A stretch of 64,000 nt of DNA from Blepharisma stoltei (taxonomy: Eukaryota > Ciliophora > Heterotrichea > Heterotrichida > Blepharismidae): positions 310,001-374,000 of the forward strand of contig CAJZBQ010000005.1 of the NCBI GenBank assembly GCA_914767885.1, in the 5' to 3' direction. Positions 22,746 to 32,839 of this stretch are shown piece after piece; the stretch's first letter is position 1, and each line of letters starts with the position of its first letter. The position numbers were made by a program, and so were the translations under genes. The notes below the pieces were generated by a model that had not been told where the DNA came from, made no database searches, and saw only the letters and a list, made by a program, of their open reading frames with translations.

Positions 22746-24184
22746 CTAATTGCTCTCATATCGCGTAAAATTGCAGCAGCTCCAATGTCCAAAATTTCCT
22801 TTATATGTGCAGCCCCCTCCGCAATTTCCACAACCACAATGGCTTTCTGTGCAGATTTTATCTTTCGCTAGCCATGAATAAATAAACTTCTTGATTGGCA
22901 TAGGTCTTTGGCATCGAGCATGTCAAAAGCCTGTATGATCCGATTTACACTCACTTTCCTTAATTTCGCTTAGACAGCAAGTTCAATGTCCATTCATACC
23001 TTCATAACCGCAATTTGTCCCTCCTTCTATTTTTCCACATGAGTTGCAAGCACATTTAGTAAGCGTGCAATTTTCAGAGCAAGGGTTGTGCCACTCTTCG
23101 TGATGATCTCTTGGATTTCCATGTAGCAGCTTTATTGCAGCTCGATCTCCTGCAGAAAACGTTGTTGCTCTACCAGCTATCTTTCTCAGTTCTTTATTCC
23201 TATCAAAAGATAACCCACACTCAGGATAGTACATCAACGAAAAATAATCATATCCTCCAATTGGAATTCCTTTAGCATTATAGAAAAAAAAATCCTAAAT
23301 GAAATTTTTCAATGAGATTAGGGAGGAGTTAATTGACGATCTGGAGAAATTACTTGAAAAAAGCAAGACTTTAAGGTTTAATAGTTATAATTAATTTTAG
23401 TTTTTTAACATCATAATCGAATCCCTCTTCTACGACTTTTAAGTGTTCATCTCTATCATTTCTTTGATGTTCATGCCTAAATCCAGCACAATGCATCATT
23501 TCATGTAAAATACACTCTTCTAGCACTTCTGATCCATCAGGGTAGAACTCTGGGAGACTTATTACTTGATCTTGAATATGCAAGCATCCAATATCAGCTT
23601 TAGGGCATCCTCCGCTTTTATCTTGAATAAAAGTAACCCAATAAGATTGATTTGATGCCAGTTTGAATACACAATGAGGGAAATTCACTCTATTTCAATG
23701 GTTTATTGCTTCATATACCTTTTCAAGCAGTGCTTGACTTTCAAAGATTTCTATCTTACACTCCACTCTGTGAGTTTAATAAAAACATTGAAAATTCCCT
23801 CTGTGAGCGAACTAAATTTTTTAATATAGAAATTTTGTATTGAAAATATTTTGATATATAAGGATAATTATTATAATGAAATCTCTAACTAATTCATTTT
23901 TTAACAGCTTGCATTTTAAATAAATTTTACAATTAAATTATATTTTCTTTAAAATTATTTCGAATTGTTTAAAATTTGAGCAAAAAAATTTCTATTATTT
24001 TATATATAATTTTTTTTAAAAATCACCTCCGTGAGAGCAAAATTTTTATTCTTGTTCATGAAATGGGGGAGTTGAAGAAAATTTCTCCGTTCGGTCAGCA
24101 TAGTTGATATATGTTATTTAAATCATTGAAACCTTCTTCCTTATAGTTTCCTTGAAAATTTGCATAATTTGCATGGCAAGCCAT
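22746..24184 (-). CDS. Astacin-type metalloprotease, copy B, interrupted by two IESs, 329 aa
   Basis: ATG 24184 (MACHANYANFQGNYKEEGFN) leads through WPNGEIFF, the zinc site HEMMHCAGFRHEHQRND and SLMYYPECG (His of the Met-turn replaced by Tyr; the metal-side Tyr is kept). The frame closes only after removing 23758-24073 (316 bp) and 23273-23405 (133 bp): 1439-316-133=990 nt. The C-terminus carries the first Cys-rich repeat and most of the second, but a small deletion relative to copy A leads to an early TAG at 22746-22748 (FTRYESN). No signal peptide is visible. It is likely functional only after DNA elimination. Confidence 0.8.
23273..23405 (-). other. 133-bp IES in astacin copy B
   Basis: TA-bounded (TA 23273-23274 and 23406-23407) and absent from the same site in copy A. 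Removing it restores FDYDV-KGIPIGGYDYFSLM. It has no terminal inverted repeat. On the plus strand it contains a 31-codon ORF (MKFFNEIREELIDDLEKLLE and on). Confidence 0.88.
23758..24073 (-). mobile_element. Decayed MITE acting as an IES in astacin copy B
   Basis: Ends carry degenerate versions of the CTCACGGAGG-type terminal motif (ACTCTGTGAG, CCCTCTGTGAGCGAAC, ACCTCCGTGAGAGC). Copy A has uninterrupted sequence here (TTCTTCAAGATAG on the coding strand). The flanking triplets are TTA (23756-23758) and TTG (24072-24074), a presumably mutated TTA duplication. Excision joins EIFF to KIEIFES in frame. Confidence 0.85.
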
Positions 24185-24218
24185 CTTTCTCTTTCCCCTA
24201 CCCCCATATAAAATCTTT

Positions 24219-24360
24219 TATAGGAAGCTCCCTAGAATCACCTGATGGGTCAGGCATTTGTAAGTGAAACTCTCCAGCTGGCTTGGTTAACTTAAGTGAG
24301 TTCAACTAGAGTTATCCTCTCCAATCGCCTGCCCTTACAGGCCAATTCTATGGAATTACC
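24219..24360. mobile_element. 142-bp IES-like element with inverted termini, upstream of astacin B
   Basis: A GC-richer insert lies between TA 24219-24220 and TA 24361-24362 at a point where copies A and the fragment have continuous sequence. Its ends are inverted repeats: TAGGAAGCTCCCTAGAATC against TAGGTAATTCCATAGAATT (about 14 of 19 match). Confidence 0.65.
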
Positions 24361-24362
24361 TA

Positions 24363-24918
24363 TAATTATAATCTATTATATTATTCAGATAATTATTAAG
24401 AATAGCTCAAGTTATTCAAAGATTCCACTTTTATATCAAAATAATAACTTTATAATTAATTATTATTGATTCAAACTCATATTTATGCTTTAAAAGCCTA
24501 ATCATATAAGATCGGTTTTTCATATTTTCTGATTTATTTAGAAAGTAAATTTACTTATTATAAAAATGTAGAAAATTGTTGAATATGAAAATGTTATTTA
24601 TTCAAAGCCCTGAGATATCCTTTATTGATAATTTATATGACTGAAATTCTAACTAAAAATAGTTATAGTTTATTTATTTTTAGTTTTCGTCCATTAACTG
24701 GAAAAATGCTCTTCCAATAGTTTCCTAATTTAATAATCTCTATAACAAGATTCCTTATTTCTTTATTTGTTTCACCAATCAGTTTTCTGTGCTTAAAAAC
24801 TACATAATCTTCTCAAATCTAAAGATACATAGAACTATTTCACTTAAATGCAATTGATAATAATCCTCCTTTCTTTTATAAATTTACTCTAATTCTCCAT
24901 AAATATAACGTTTTTCAA
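24363..24918. repeat. Upstream part of the duplicated astacin unit
   Basis: This AT-rich stretch matches 21570-21860 in order with small changes. No gene was recognised before the ORF ending at 24919. Confidence 0.55.
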
Positions 24919-25380
24919 TTATATGAGCTTCATCCTCAATCTTGGACTAGCATCATCAATATTGTTCACCATTTTTTTGATCTTCCACCCTTTTCATGGG
25001 TAAACACACTCCTTCCTAATGTTTCTTAGCACTGCAATTTGTGTAATCCTGTTCAATCATTTCATCATCTGCACAGCCTTTATCTTTATCAACATACTTA
25101 TCACTTCCAGCTCTTTGCCCTTTTTCATACTAGCATGAAAATAAATAAGACCTTCATTGTTCCTTCTGGTTTGAGGCTTACCATGTGAATCTCACCCAGA
25201 TTTCCTCTTCAAATGCTTTGAGGACTTCATTTTCTCGATACTCTCATAATACTCAAAATCCACATAACCCTTGCAGTTTCCACGATCTTTATCGTTTTCA
25301 TAATCTTCATAGCCTCCATAATTTTCATATTCCTCATGGCTGTCATAATCCCCACAATCTTCATAGTCTTCATAATTCAT
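24919..25380 (-). CDS. Tyr/Glu/Asp-rich ORF, about 153 aa
   Basis: The frame is open from before 25430 to TAA 24919-24921 using TGA as Trp several times. The first ATG gives MNYEDYEDCGDYDSHEEYEN, a short tandem-like YED/EYEN repeat. A basic region follows (KMKSSKHLKRKSGW, RNIRKECVYPWKGWKIKK). The opposite strand also has an ORF here because of the simple repeat. I recognise no family and cannot exclude a decayed gene. Confidence 0.35.
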
Positions 25381-25575
25381 ATAATTTTCATATCCTTCGT
25401 AATCTTCAAACTCTTCAGAAGAATAATCAAAAAGATATAGATCTTAGGAAGCGGAGGTTGCGCAGGCTGGATTTTGGCTTATATGGAGGAGTAGATCATT
25501 CTCCAAAAGGATTTATATGTTTTCAGTTGTGCCAAAGTTTGTTTCAACAAAAAATTTTAATAGGCATGATTTAAA

Positions 25576-27222
25576 ATGATAAGTCCATACAACCGAACAT
25601 TTGCTAGTTCGTCAAAAATTAACACCACTCTCCGAGAGCCAGAAGTAGACACTTTACAAAGGCAGTTAGATTCATTAACTATCAAACTTGAGCATGAGCG
25701 CCGACAGTCTTCATATCTAGACGAGCAGATTAGATTAGCAGAGCTCGATTTAAAAGGAAAAACTGATAAAGATAGCGCTGCAAAACAAAATCCAGGCAAA
25801 TCCCTCCAGTTTAAGCTTCAAAAACTTGAACGAAAGCTTTGCCTTGAGCTTAATCAGTGCAACGATACTGCTAATGAGAACAATGAGCTTAAATTACAAA
25901 TAGAAGAACACAGAAGAGATAAAATGCATTATAAGCGAAATTTAGATTCCCTTAAAGAAGATATGATTAGATACTCTATCAAGGCTAAGGTGCAGAATAA
26001 AGAAACAAGAAAAGGCTCTGAATCTGTAGATAGGCAAAGAGAAAAAATTCAAATGATGAGAAGCAGAAGTGTATTACTTAGAAATAAGTACGGAAATAGG
26101 GTAACTCAACTTCAAAGTGTATTGAGAGAAGAAAGAGCAAGCAGATTCAGATTTATCAAAGAAATCGAAAATTCTAACATTCAAAAAGCTAATTTAGGAA
26201 TAGCTGACACAATTAATGGCTTATTAGCAAGATGAAAAAGAATTTGTAAAGGCAAGAAGAAGGCTTTGGATTTTTATATAAAAAATATTAAGGTACTAGA
26301 AAACGCGTTTGATCAAATTAGAGAAGCCACTGGGATGGCAAGAATTGAAGAAATTGTAACAGCTTTTATTAAAAGTGAAGATCAGAATTATGAATTGTGC
26401 TCATACATTAATAAGCTGAACTCAGAAATCGATTCGCTTGAAGAAGCTCTTAAAAGAAGCACTCAATTTATGACTTCTTATCAAGAGTCTAAAGATTCAA
26501 GAGATAATATAAATTAAATAAATATAGGATTATATCTATTGTTCTAAAAAAAAGCATATTAATCTAAAAAATGATAAAAAAGGAAATGATTACAAAAGTA
26601 ATCTTGAAAATCGGTTTGCTCGTGTTAAGCGTAAAAATTCTCAAAAAATTTCACAACTCTTTGCTGTTCAGAATGGGACAAATGCAATCGGCCCTGTGAT
26701 TTGAAAAATCCAAGTTCTTTGCAAGTCAACATCTTTAGATATCAGATTTCCAAGCTCACATAATTTTAATAATGAAGAATCGTTATCAGAGGATCATTTG
26801 GTTACTGCACTTGGGGAAATTGAAGAATATATAAATTACATTTTATTCTTAACTAAATAAAATTTGCTATTAATACCTTTATTATACTTAAAAATTAAAA
26901 TTACTTATTAATTCAGCTTGCCGATAAGAAATCAGTTCAAAACTATATACTTCTTCAAAACCAAGACCAAGGCGAATTAAACACAACTTTGAAAACTATT
27001 CCTCTTGATATTTTAAATGAAAAAAGCTTTGAGAAAAAGCCTCCAGCTATTGATAACATCTTTTTAACTACCAGTGATCTTTACGATGAGCATACACTAG
27101 ATGAATTCCACCATCCACTTACAACGAGTGATCTTCAGTTAAAAGCAAGAACTATTTATGACGCGTCTCTAACATTTGATACTTCAGCTAAAAAAACTGG
27201 CTTTAAATTCGATAATATATAA
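25576..27222 (+). CDS. Coiled-coil axonemal protein, outer-dynein-arm docking-complex-like, 511 aa
   Basis: ATG 25576 to TAA 27220-27222 after removing two short IESs (26508-26559 and 26850-26908): 1647-52-59=1536 nt. TGA Trp occurs at 26233-26235 and in IGPVIWKIQ. Residues about 25-290 are coiled coil (EVDTLQRQLDSLTIKLEHER, NENNELKLQIEEHRRDKMHY, RNKYGNRVTQLQSVLREER). The pattern, including the central NELxxxIxxxRRxKxxY block, resembles ODA docking-complex subunits (CCDC114/CCDC63 group), which dock outer dynein arms on ciliary doublets. A ciliate would need such genes. The last 90 residues are non-coiled. Assignment to a specific subunit is uncertain. Confidence 0.6.
26508..26559 (+). other. 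52-bp IES
   Basis: TA-bounded (26508-26509 and 26560-26561). It introduces an in-frame TAA. Removal joins SRDNN to LKNDKKGNDYKSNL in frame, and with the next IES brings the gene to a multiple of three. Confidence 0.75.
26850..26908 (+). other. 59-bp IES
   Basis: TA-bounded (26850-26851 and 26909-26910), AT-rich, introduces an in-frame TAA. Removal joins YILFL to IQLADKKSVQNY in frame. Confidence 0.78.
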
Positions 27223-27300
27223 ATAATTTTCATTTTATAATGAAAATAAGCCTTTATGCTTCTGCTGATTATAATAATTATTTTTAAAGTATTTAAATAA

Positions 27301-27930
27301 TTAGCTAATTTTAGCATTTCTTTTATTTTGCAAAATCGGTGCGTACTTTTTTTGTGTGTTTCTACTTTTTAAAATCCTATGAGTTTCAAATATGTTACTA
27401 TTAAGCCTCCTAGTAGGGGGTATAGGCTTCATTGAGATTCCTTTTTCAGCTAGAGTTAACTTTATATTTTGCATTTCTTTTTCTCATAATGCTGAGCTTC
27501 TGATTTTCAGCTTTCCTGTTCCTTTACAGTATCCAGTAACAGTATCTGAGTCTGTTTGCGCAAGCACAACATGCATATTCCCACATAATTCTTTGACTCC
27601 CCCTTTAATTTGAAAAAAAAAATATCGGTTTAAAATTTTGCCTTAGCCCACATAATTTAATGGAAAAATACAAGTAGAATATTATTTAACCAGTCTTCAC
27701 ACTAAATCGAGTAATTTTTTGAATTATTTCTTCTTAATTTTAAAAAATTATATTTTTTCATTCCTAAAATTTTTATATATAATCTATTTTAAATTGGAAC
27801 AGAATTTTTTACCCCAATTTAAAGAAGGAGTAAGATCTTTTGAAGTGATACCCTTTGGTAACCCTTGCAATGAATACTCAGCAGTCTTTGGTTCATCTTT
27901 TGGTAAAGCCCCATACGATTGACTGCTCAT
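27301..27930 (-). CDS. Small basic protein interrupted by a MITE, 130 aa
   Basis: ATG 27930 (MSSQSYGALPKDEPKTAE) to TAA 27301-27303. A 237-bp MITE at 27594-27830 must be removed: 630-237=393 nt, joining ITSKDL to KELCGNMHVV. The product is polar, with TDSDTVTGYCKGTGKLKI in the middle and a C-terminal RRLNSNIFETHR. The SNIF motif also occurs in the neighbouring gene (28162-29354). No known family was recognised. Just upstream of the ATG, TTAACTCCCCCTTGG looks like another MITE end. Confidence 0.7.
27594..27830 (-). mobile_element. MITE (TTTAAATTGG family) as IES
   Basis: Left end GACTCCCCCTTTAATTTG; right end TTTAAATTGGAACAG, then ACCCCAATTTAAAGAAGGAG. The flanking triplets are TGA 27594-27596 and TAA 27831-27833 (TNA type, one position different). 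Removal restores the frame of the host gene. Confidence 0.8.
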
Positions 27931-28161
27931 TAACTCCCCCTTGGCTAGAGATCAAACTATTAGATATATCTCTATTAATAGAGCATGAAAATCAAATTTA
28001 ATATAAATATATAATTTATAATTTTTATGTCGAGATTTCTCACAAATTGTATATATTTTAAATATTTAAGTCTAAAATTTTTAAATAAAATTAGGTTTTA
28101 AATGAATATTTAAAAATATAAGCTCCTTGGGTAGAGAGCACAAACATTCTTGCTTACAAGT

Positions 28162-29354
28162 CTAGCGAAGTAAACATTCATGAATTTGTGAAGAATTGTG
28201 GCGATCATGGGGATTAAAATCAGCAGGTGGCTTAGATTTAAGGTTTTCTACAGGTTTATTTGAATATTGTGTAGTTTCTCCTGTAATCGGATTGATTGGC
28301 ATTTTATCGATTTCTCCAACAGAAAATGATCTTGAGTGACCTTTCCTTTGGACTTCAAAAATCCTCCCAAATAAATTCGAAGATAAAGGATTTTTCTTTT
28401 TCGCTTCATCGTTTTCACTAGCACATTCTTGTATTTTTGGGATATAGCCCGGCCTTGATTGAATCGTCCTAGGCTTCAAAGTGCCCAATCTATTGTGAGT
28501 TTGTGTAGGGCTGGAGCAACTCCACAAGTTGGCAAGTATCATTATAGGTTTCATTTGCCAACTGGTAGAGTTGGCTTGGCAAAATTGCAGAAATATGCTG
28601 CTCCACCAGTTCAAAAGGCATTTTGCAGCCCAGGGTGATCCAAATAAAGCCCTCTGCTATAGTCGTATTTTTTATTACAAAAAATATTTGAATCCAGCAT
28701 TTCATATTTTCGTTTTTCAGGCTTAAATTCTAATTTTTCTTCTATATCTGGAGTACAGCTCATTGAATGCACTCTTCTATGTTTTGTCTCAGCAAAGATT
28801 TGAGATGCCATGTTGAAATCCCTTCGTTCTTTAGGGTTCATACTGCCAGTCTCTTGGCGATAAGAAAGATTATTTAGTTTGCTTTCACTTGAAGGCACCG
28901 AAAACGAGCCATTCACTCCATAAAATTCTTTGCTAAACCTAACCTGAGGAGACTCTTCTCTATATTTCGGTTCAAATTCTGTCTTTTTAGGTGTTTCTTG
29001 GTGTAATACAGGCTTCCTAAACGTCCTAGTAGAAACCGATCTAACGAATTTATTTGAATTAACAGCTTGCATCAAAGCTCCATCTAAAACCTGACTTTTC
29101 GCATAATCATAATGATGTCTTTGGCTTGGCTTGCTTGGCATTTCTTTATCAATGGTTTCGCTTTCTTTAGACCTATAATGATGTTTCTGACTGTTCAAAA
29201 TTAACGATTGCTTTCCGTTAGCTTCATTTTCAATTGTCGACTCTTGAAGAGCATCATATGAATAAGACCTTCTATGTGCAGCATTAATCGGGGCATAATT
29301 ATCTTTAAAAATTGTCGATTGAAGTCCTGCAAACTTCCGAGCTCTAGCTTCCAT
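28162..29354 (-). CDS. Low-complexity protein with repeated SxIF motifs, interrupted by an IES
   Basis: The N-terminal part (MEARARKFAGLQSTIFKDNY) runs to KKYDY, then a 152-167 bp insertion, then RLGTLKPRTIQSRPGYIPK to TAG 28162-28164. Total length after removal is a multiple of three. The protein is basic and disordered. It carries a recurring short motif: LQSTIFKD, MASQIFAE, MLDSNIFC, LSSNLFGR. Similar short repeats occur in microtubule-associated proteins such as the Jupiter/HN1 type, but this is only a resemblance. Function is not assigned. Confidence 0.6.
28491..28657 (-). other. IES of about 152-167 bp
   Basis: The host frame breaks here. One end is TA 28658-28659; the other is TA 28491-28492 or 28506-28507, and both keep the frame. 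Inside are inverted copies of GTTGGCAA / TTGCCAAC near 28543 and 28565 and GGAGCAACTCC. The exact boundary is ambiguous. Confidence 0.65.
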
Positions 29355-29377
29355 GTTTAATTAAATATCTTTTGCAT

Positions 29378-29569
29378 TTAATAAACTTCAAAATCATTAT
29401 TTATTATGTCTTCAATTTCTTCTTTTTTAGCACGAAAATACATTTCTCTCATGTTGGCGAACATTGAGCTTTGCTTGCGATGGCCAGTATTTAGAGAGCT
29501 GTTTGGGGAATTTTTCTTGTAGTAGGAAATTGAGTTGTTGAATTCACAGTATTTATTTGTGCGCTTCAT
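29378..29569 (-). CDS. Small hypothetical protein, 63 aa
   Basis: ORF MKRTNKYCEFNNSISYYKKN to TAA, just upstream of the 29354 start. The frame stays open further upstream to about 29636 (through TGA Trp) but without another ATG. It contains SSMFANMREMYF, loosely like the SxIF motif of the next gene. It may be a separate small gene or an upstream exon. Confidence 0.35.
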   Translation of the reverse strand: MKRTNKYCEFNNSISYYKKNSPNSSLNTGHRKQSSMFANMREMYFRAKKEEIEDIINNDFEVY

Positions 29570-29734
29570 TTCTTTTAATTTTTCTAAATCGGCTCATCCT
29601 TGATCGATTCTTTCGTCTGTGCTCAATCAAGAAAAGGAGTTCTAATGCTAAATTTTCTATATAGCGATTTGTGATAGAGTGATTAATATATTAAAAATAT
29701 GTAAGAAATTGAATTGAAATTGCATGAATAAATA

Positions 29735-29835
29735 GGGCATCTCGGTCGAGTTATTGTCTCCGGCAATGTAGTCTCACCCTAGGAGATCCTGGGTGATTGC
29801 GCTAATAATATGGCCGCAGCTAACCTGCAATTAAA
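29735..29835 (+). repeat. Retroposon fragment
   Basis: The segment CTCCGGCAATGTAGTCTCA and the preceding GCATCTCGGTCGAG match, with changes, the 5' part of the large retroposon at 62.4-63.4 kb read on its minus strand (GCGTCTCGGCCCGGG, CTCCGGCAATGCAGCCTCA). It is GC-rich with no ORF. Confidence 0.55.
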
Positions 29836-29896
29836 ATTAAGCTCAAGCATTGGAATTGCATAGAAACAGTTATGTGGTATAATCTCTTAAGATCCA

Positions 29897-32011
29897 TTAT
29901 TTTAAATATAGATAGTTAGATTTAAGGTGGTAGAGAGTAGATTTCATTCTTAACAAGATGAAAATAGTTCGATCAAGGGGTATCGGAAATTTTCAATTAT
30001 ACCGCTCGATCAAGGATCGGAGAAGTAAAGGCTTTTCTTCATCAAGGAGTTTTTCTATTTTATTATCGAGCATCCTTTTATTGCGAGCTTCCATAGCTTC
30101 TTTGAGGTTTTTTTCGTAGTCGAGCTTTTCCTTTTCTGTGTAGGCTTTGTAACAGTTGTTGCAGACCATTACTCCTTCATAGAGTCTTGGATTAAGAAGC
30201 TCAGTTATGTTGTTTGTATCTTTTAATTTATCAATTAAAAGGCTTTTTCTAAGAATCATTTTTCCCTTTTCTTGCTTTTCTACTATTGATGCTACCTTTG
30301 TAGAATTCTCGCTGGTTCTTGAAAACTTTTTTCTGATTCCACAGTATTCTCCAGGGCAAAAAAACTTCGGGTTCTTTGAATACACAAAACTTGCTGACTC
30401 ATTTTGTAGCTGGGTACATTTATAAGTAAAAATTTTTAAGAAATAAAATTTTTTATCTCTATCCTCAGAAAAGTCTAAAACTAGCTCAGAGAGTTTTAAA
30501 TTTTCTTTAGCAAGAATTACTTTGTTTATATGCTCTCTTATTTCATGAAGCTGCCTTACTGCATCTGCATAGCTCTGATTCATTTTTATTTCGTAAATAA
30601 TGGTTTTTTCTGGGATATCCGATTCAGTGCAGTACATATTTCTCAATTTATTGATATAATAATTAGATAAAGCTCTCTCATCAACCAGAATTTCTTCGTT
30701 TTTATATGCATCAAACTGTTTGCCATAGTTTAATTCATGATATAGTGCTTTTAAGGATAAGCCTGGATATGATTTTGATGAGCTTAAATATTCCTCAAAA
30801 TCTTCTGCTATTTGGTGCTGGGTTTTCTGTTTCCTTAAGACTGCGAAGGAGGAGTTTGACATATTTTCTGTATCCATACCTGAATAATCAGTTTCATTTT
30901 TGCTAACACTTCTAGCTAGTCTTAGTGGTGATTTTTTATTTAAATCTTCAGAGTAAGTCGCACTTCGAAAAGTGTCGTCAAATGAACCCATTTCTACTAG
31001 TTTACCCATTAAGCCTTTTTCTTTACTCCCCCCCCCCCTCCGTGAGCGAACAAAAAAATTTTGTTCGCTCACGGAGGGGGGTTAATTGTTTTTTTTAAAA
31101 AAAATTTATATATAAATTTTATAAAAAAATATTTTTTTCGAAATTTAAAAAAAATCCTAATTTGCAAAAATTGGGAAGCAAATATTAATTTAATTTGCAA
31201 AATTTATGTTTTAAAACGCAATTTGTTTTAAAAATTAAACAGAATTAGCTCTAGATTTCATTATACTAATTATCACTTATATATCAAAATTTTTTTCCAT
31301 TAAAATTTTTTCTATTAAAAAAATTTTTGTTCACTCACGGAGGGTGGGTTTTTGGTCAAAAAATGGCGATTTTTCTAATGGTTTTGTTCGCTCACGGAGG
31401 GGGGGGGAGTTAGCAAAAAATTTATCGAGGGGCATTAAGTAAGAGTCCTGAAGAGATTTTTTAATTAAAACTGGGCTATGTCTTGATGATTTTTCAGGAG
31501 TTCTGATCACTTGAATTTCAATTTTTTCTGAATTTGATGGCTCTTTTGTATCTTCATACTTTTTTTGAACTATTTTTGTGTGATTTGTAAGAGGAATTCC
31601 TTCTCTTCCATATCTCTTATACGCCTCTTTTGGGCTGCACACATAATAAACGCTATCCAATGCATTATATTCCTTTTTCCCATCTAACCTATCTTTATTA
31701 GTAATTGTAAAAATTTTTAACTCTTTTAAACTCCACATGATCCTTATCTTAAAAGCTTTCCTCCCTTTCGGCAAAATATATCTCTGTATAACTGCTTCAT
31801 GTTTATATGCATCTTTTAGTTCATATTTAATTTCATTTGCCTTCATAAAGATCCTATCATAATGACTGTCAGGAGTTTTCATTATCGCAAGAGGACTAAT
31901 TAGGTTAGATTTTCTATGGGCTTCAAATATTCTAATAATAGTATATATCTGTGAGGCTACCAAAGAGGTCTTGATTTTTAAACTCCCATCAAAATCAGTA
32001 TAAATTAGCAT
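29897..32011 (-). CDS. Hypothetical protein with paired Cys motifs, interrupted by a MITE, 575 aa
   Basis: ATG 32011 (MLIYTDFDGSLKIKTSLVA) to TAA 29897-29899, with TGA Trp at 29993-29995. A 387-bp MITE (31024-31410) splits it; removal joins LDKFFA to KEKGLMGKLVEMG: 2115-387=1728 nt. The C-terminal third has CPGEYCG and VMVCNNCYKAY, a possible zinc site of two CxxC-like pairs, then a Glu/Lys-rich helix. The N-terminal domain (about 200 residues) looks folded. I do not recognise the family. Confidence 0.75.
31024..31410 (-). mobile_element. 387-bp MITE (GTGAGCGAAC family), intact, as IES
   Basis: Flanked by TTA (31023-31025 and 31410-31412). The left end is a hairpin: CTCCGTGAGCGAAC, a short T/A loop, GTTCGCTCACGGAGG, then GGTTAATT. 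The right end has two direct copies, GTTCACTCACGGAGGG and GTTCGCTCACGGAGGGGG, separated by TTTTTGGTCAAAAAATGGCG and flanking sequence. No transposase ORF. Removal restores the host gene. Confidence 0.93.
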
Positions 32012-32323
32012 GACTTAAAATTGCGCATTCGCTGCAAGGACTTTTTTAGCTTATTTTTAAAACTATTTTTTAAGGATATCTATTCGATATATTTTGGTTA
32101 TTTTTGTTTTATTTTTTAGACCATTATTTTGGCCTGATTATTTTGGTTATTTTTTAGCTATTTGTTTAATTGTTTTTGACCTATTTTTCAATAATTCATT
32201 ATGAATTATTTTGAGGTTTTTTTTACATAATTTTTTGGATAAAACAATAGGCAAAAGATTTCAAAAAAATAGCCAATAAATATTGATCAAAAAAAGGCTA
32301 ATTTGTGCAGTGTAGTCATTCCG
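32012..32323. other. Intergenic low-complexity stretch
   Basis: Contains several imperfect repeats of TTTTGGTTATTTTT between 32085 and 32190. No gene is seen. Confidence 0.4.
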
Positions 32324-32791
32324 CTAGAAACAATAAATTAAGCTAGGAGATTCAAATCCATATCCAAAAATCAATGTATCTGGAACGTTGATATTCAAAC
32401 GGCAGTGCTCTAAAAGTACTGATAGTGTTTTGAAGCTAAAAACTCCAGATTGTATTACAGACCGTGGAGAAATATCAGCCGATTTGGAATATTTCTGAAT
32501 TAAATTTCTTTCTCTAATTCGTTGCACTTCTAAGCCTGATTTAGGCTTGGAAAGCCAAATTTTCTGGGCAGACTGTGAAAAGCTTTTACGGGACCTTGGG
32601 ACTGATCTTTTGAGATTTTTGCCCTCCTCTAATAAATCTAAATTTGTGTAGGTTTTATTGGGTATTGCTTTTAGAGATAATTGAAGTTTTAAATTCGAGT
32701 CTGAAGAAGGAAGACGAGCACGCCTCTTCATTTGAGCTGACTTCAGCAAAGATAAATGTGCTGTAATTTTTGAAAAATGTGATTCTGCCAT
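32324..32791 (-). CDS. Basic hypothetical protein, 155 aa
   Basis: Clean ORF from ATG (MAESHFSKITAHLSLLKSAQ) to TAG 32324-32326. Rich in Lys/Arg/Ser (MKRRARLPSSDSNLKLQLSL, RSVPRSRKSFSQSAQK). No domain is recognised. It lies 48 bp downstream of the stop of the phosphatase gene on the same strand. Confidence 0.55.
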   Translation of the reverse strand: MAESHFSKITAHLSLLKSAQMKRRARLPSSDSNLKLQLSLKAIPNKTYTNLDLLEEGKNLKRSVPRSRKSFSQSAQKIWLSKPKSGLEVQRIRERNLIQKYSKSADISPRSVIQSGVFSFKTLSVLLEHCRLNINVPDTLIFGYGFESPSLIYCF

Positions 32792-32839
32792 TATATCTTC
32801 TACTTATAGCATATATTAGAGATAATTTTTAGTTATATA

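Noticed and set aside
25185-25574. 129-aa plus-strand ORF rich in Asn/His/Phe
   Set aside because: It is the antisense of a simple YED-type repeat; the minus frame is slightly more plausible, and neither is secure.
31026-31410. CRISPR-like array suggested by repeated CTCACGGAGG motifs
   Set aside because: There are only four motif copies in mixed orientation at element ends, and the host is eukaryotic; the pattern is a MITE.
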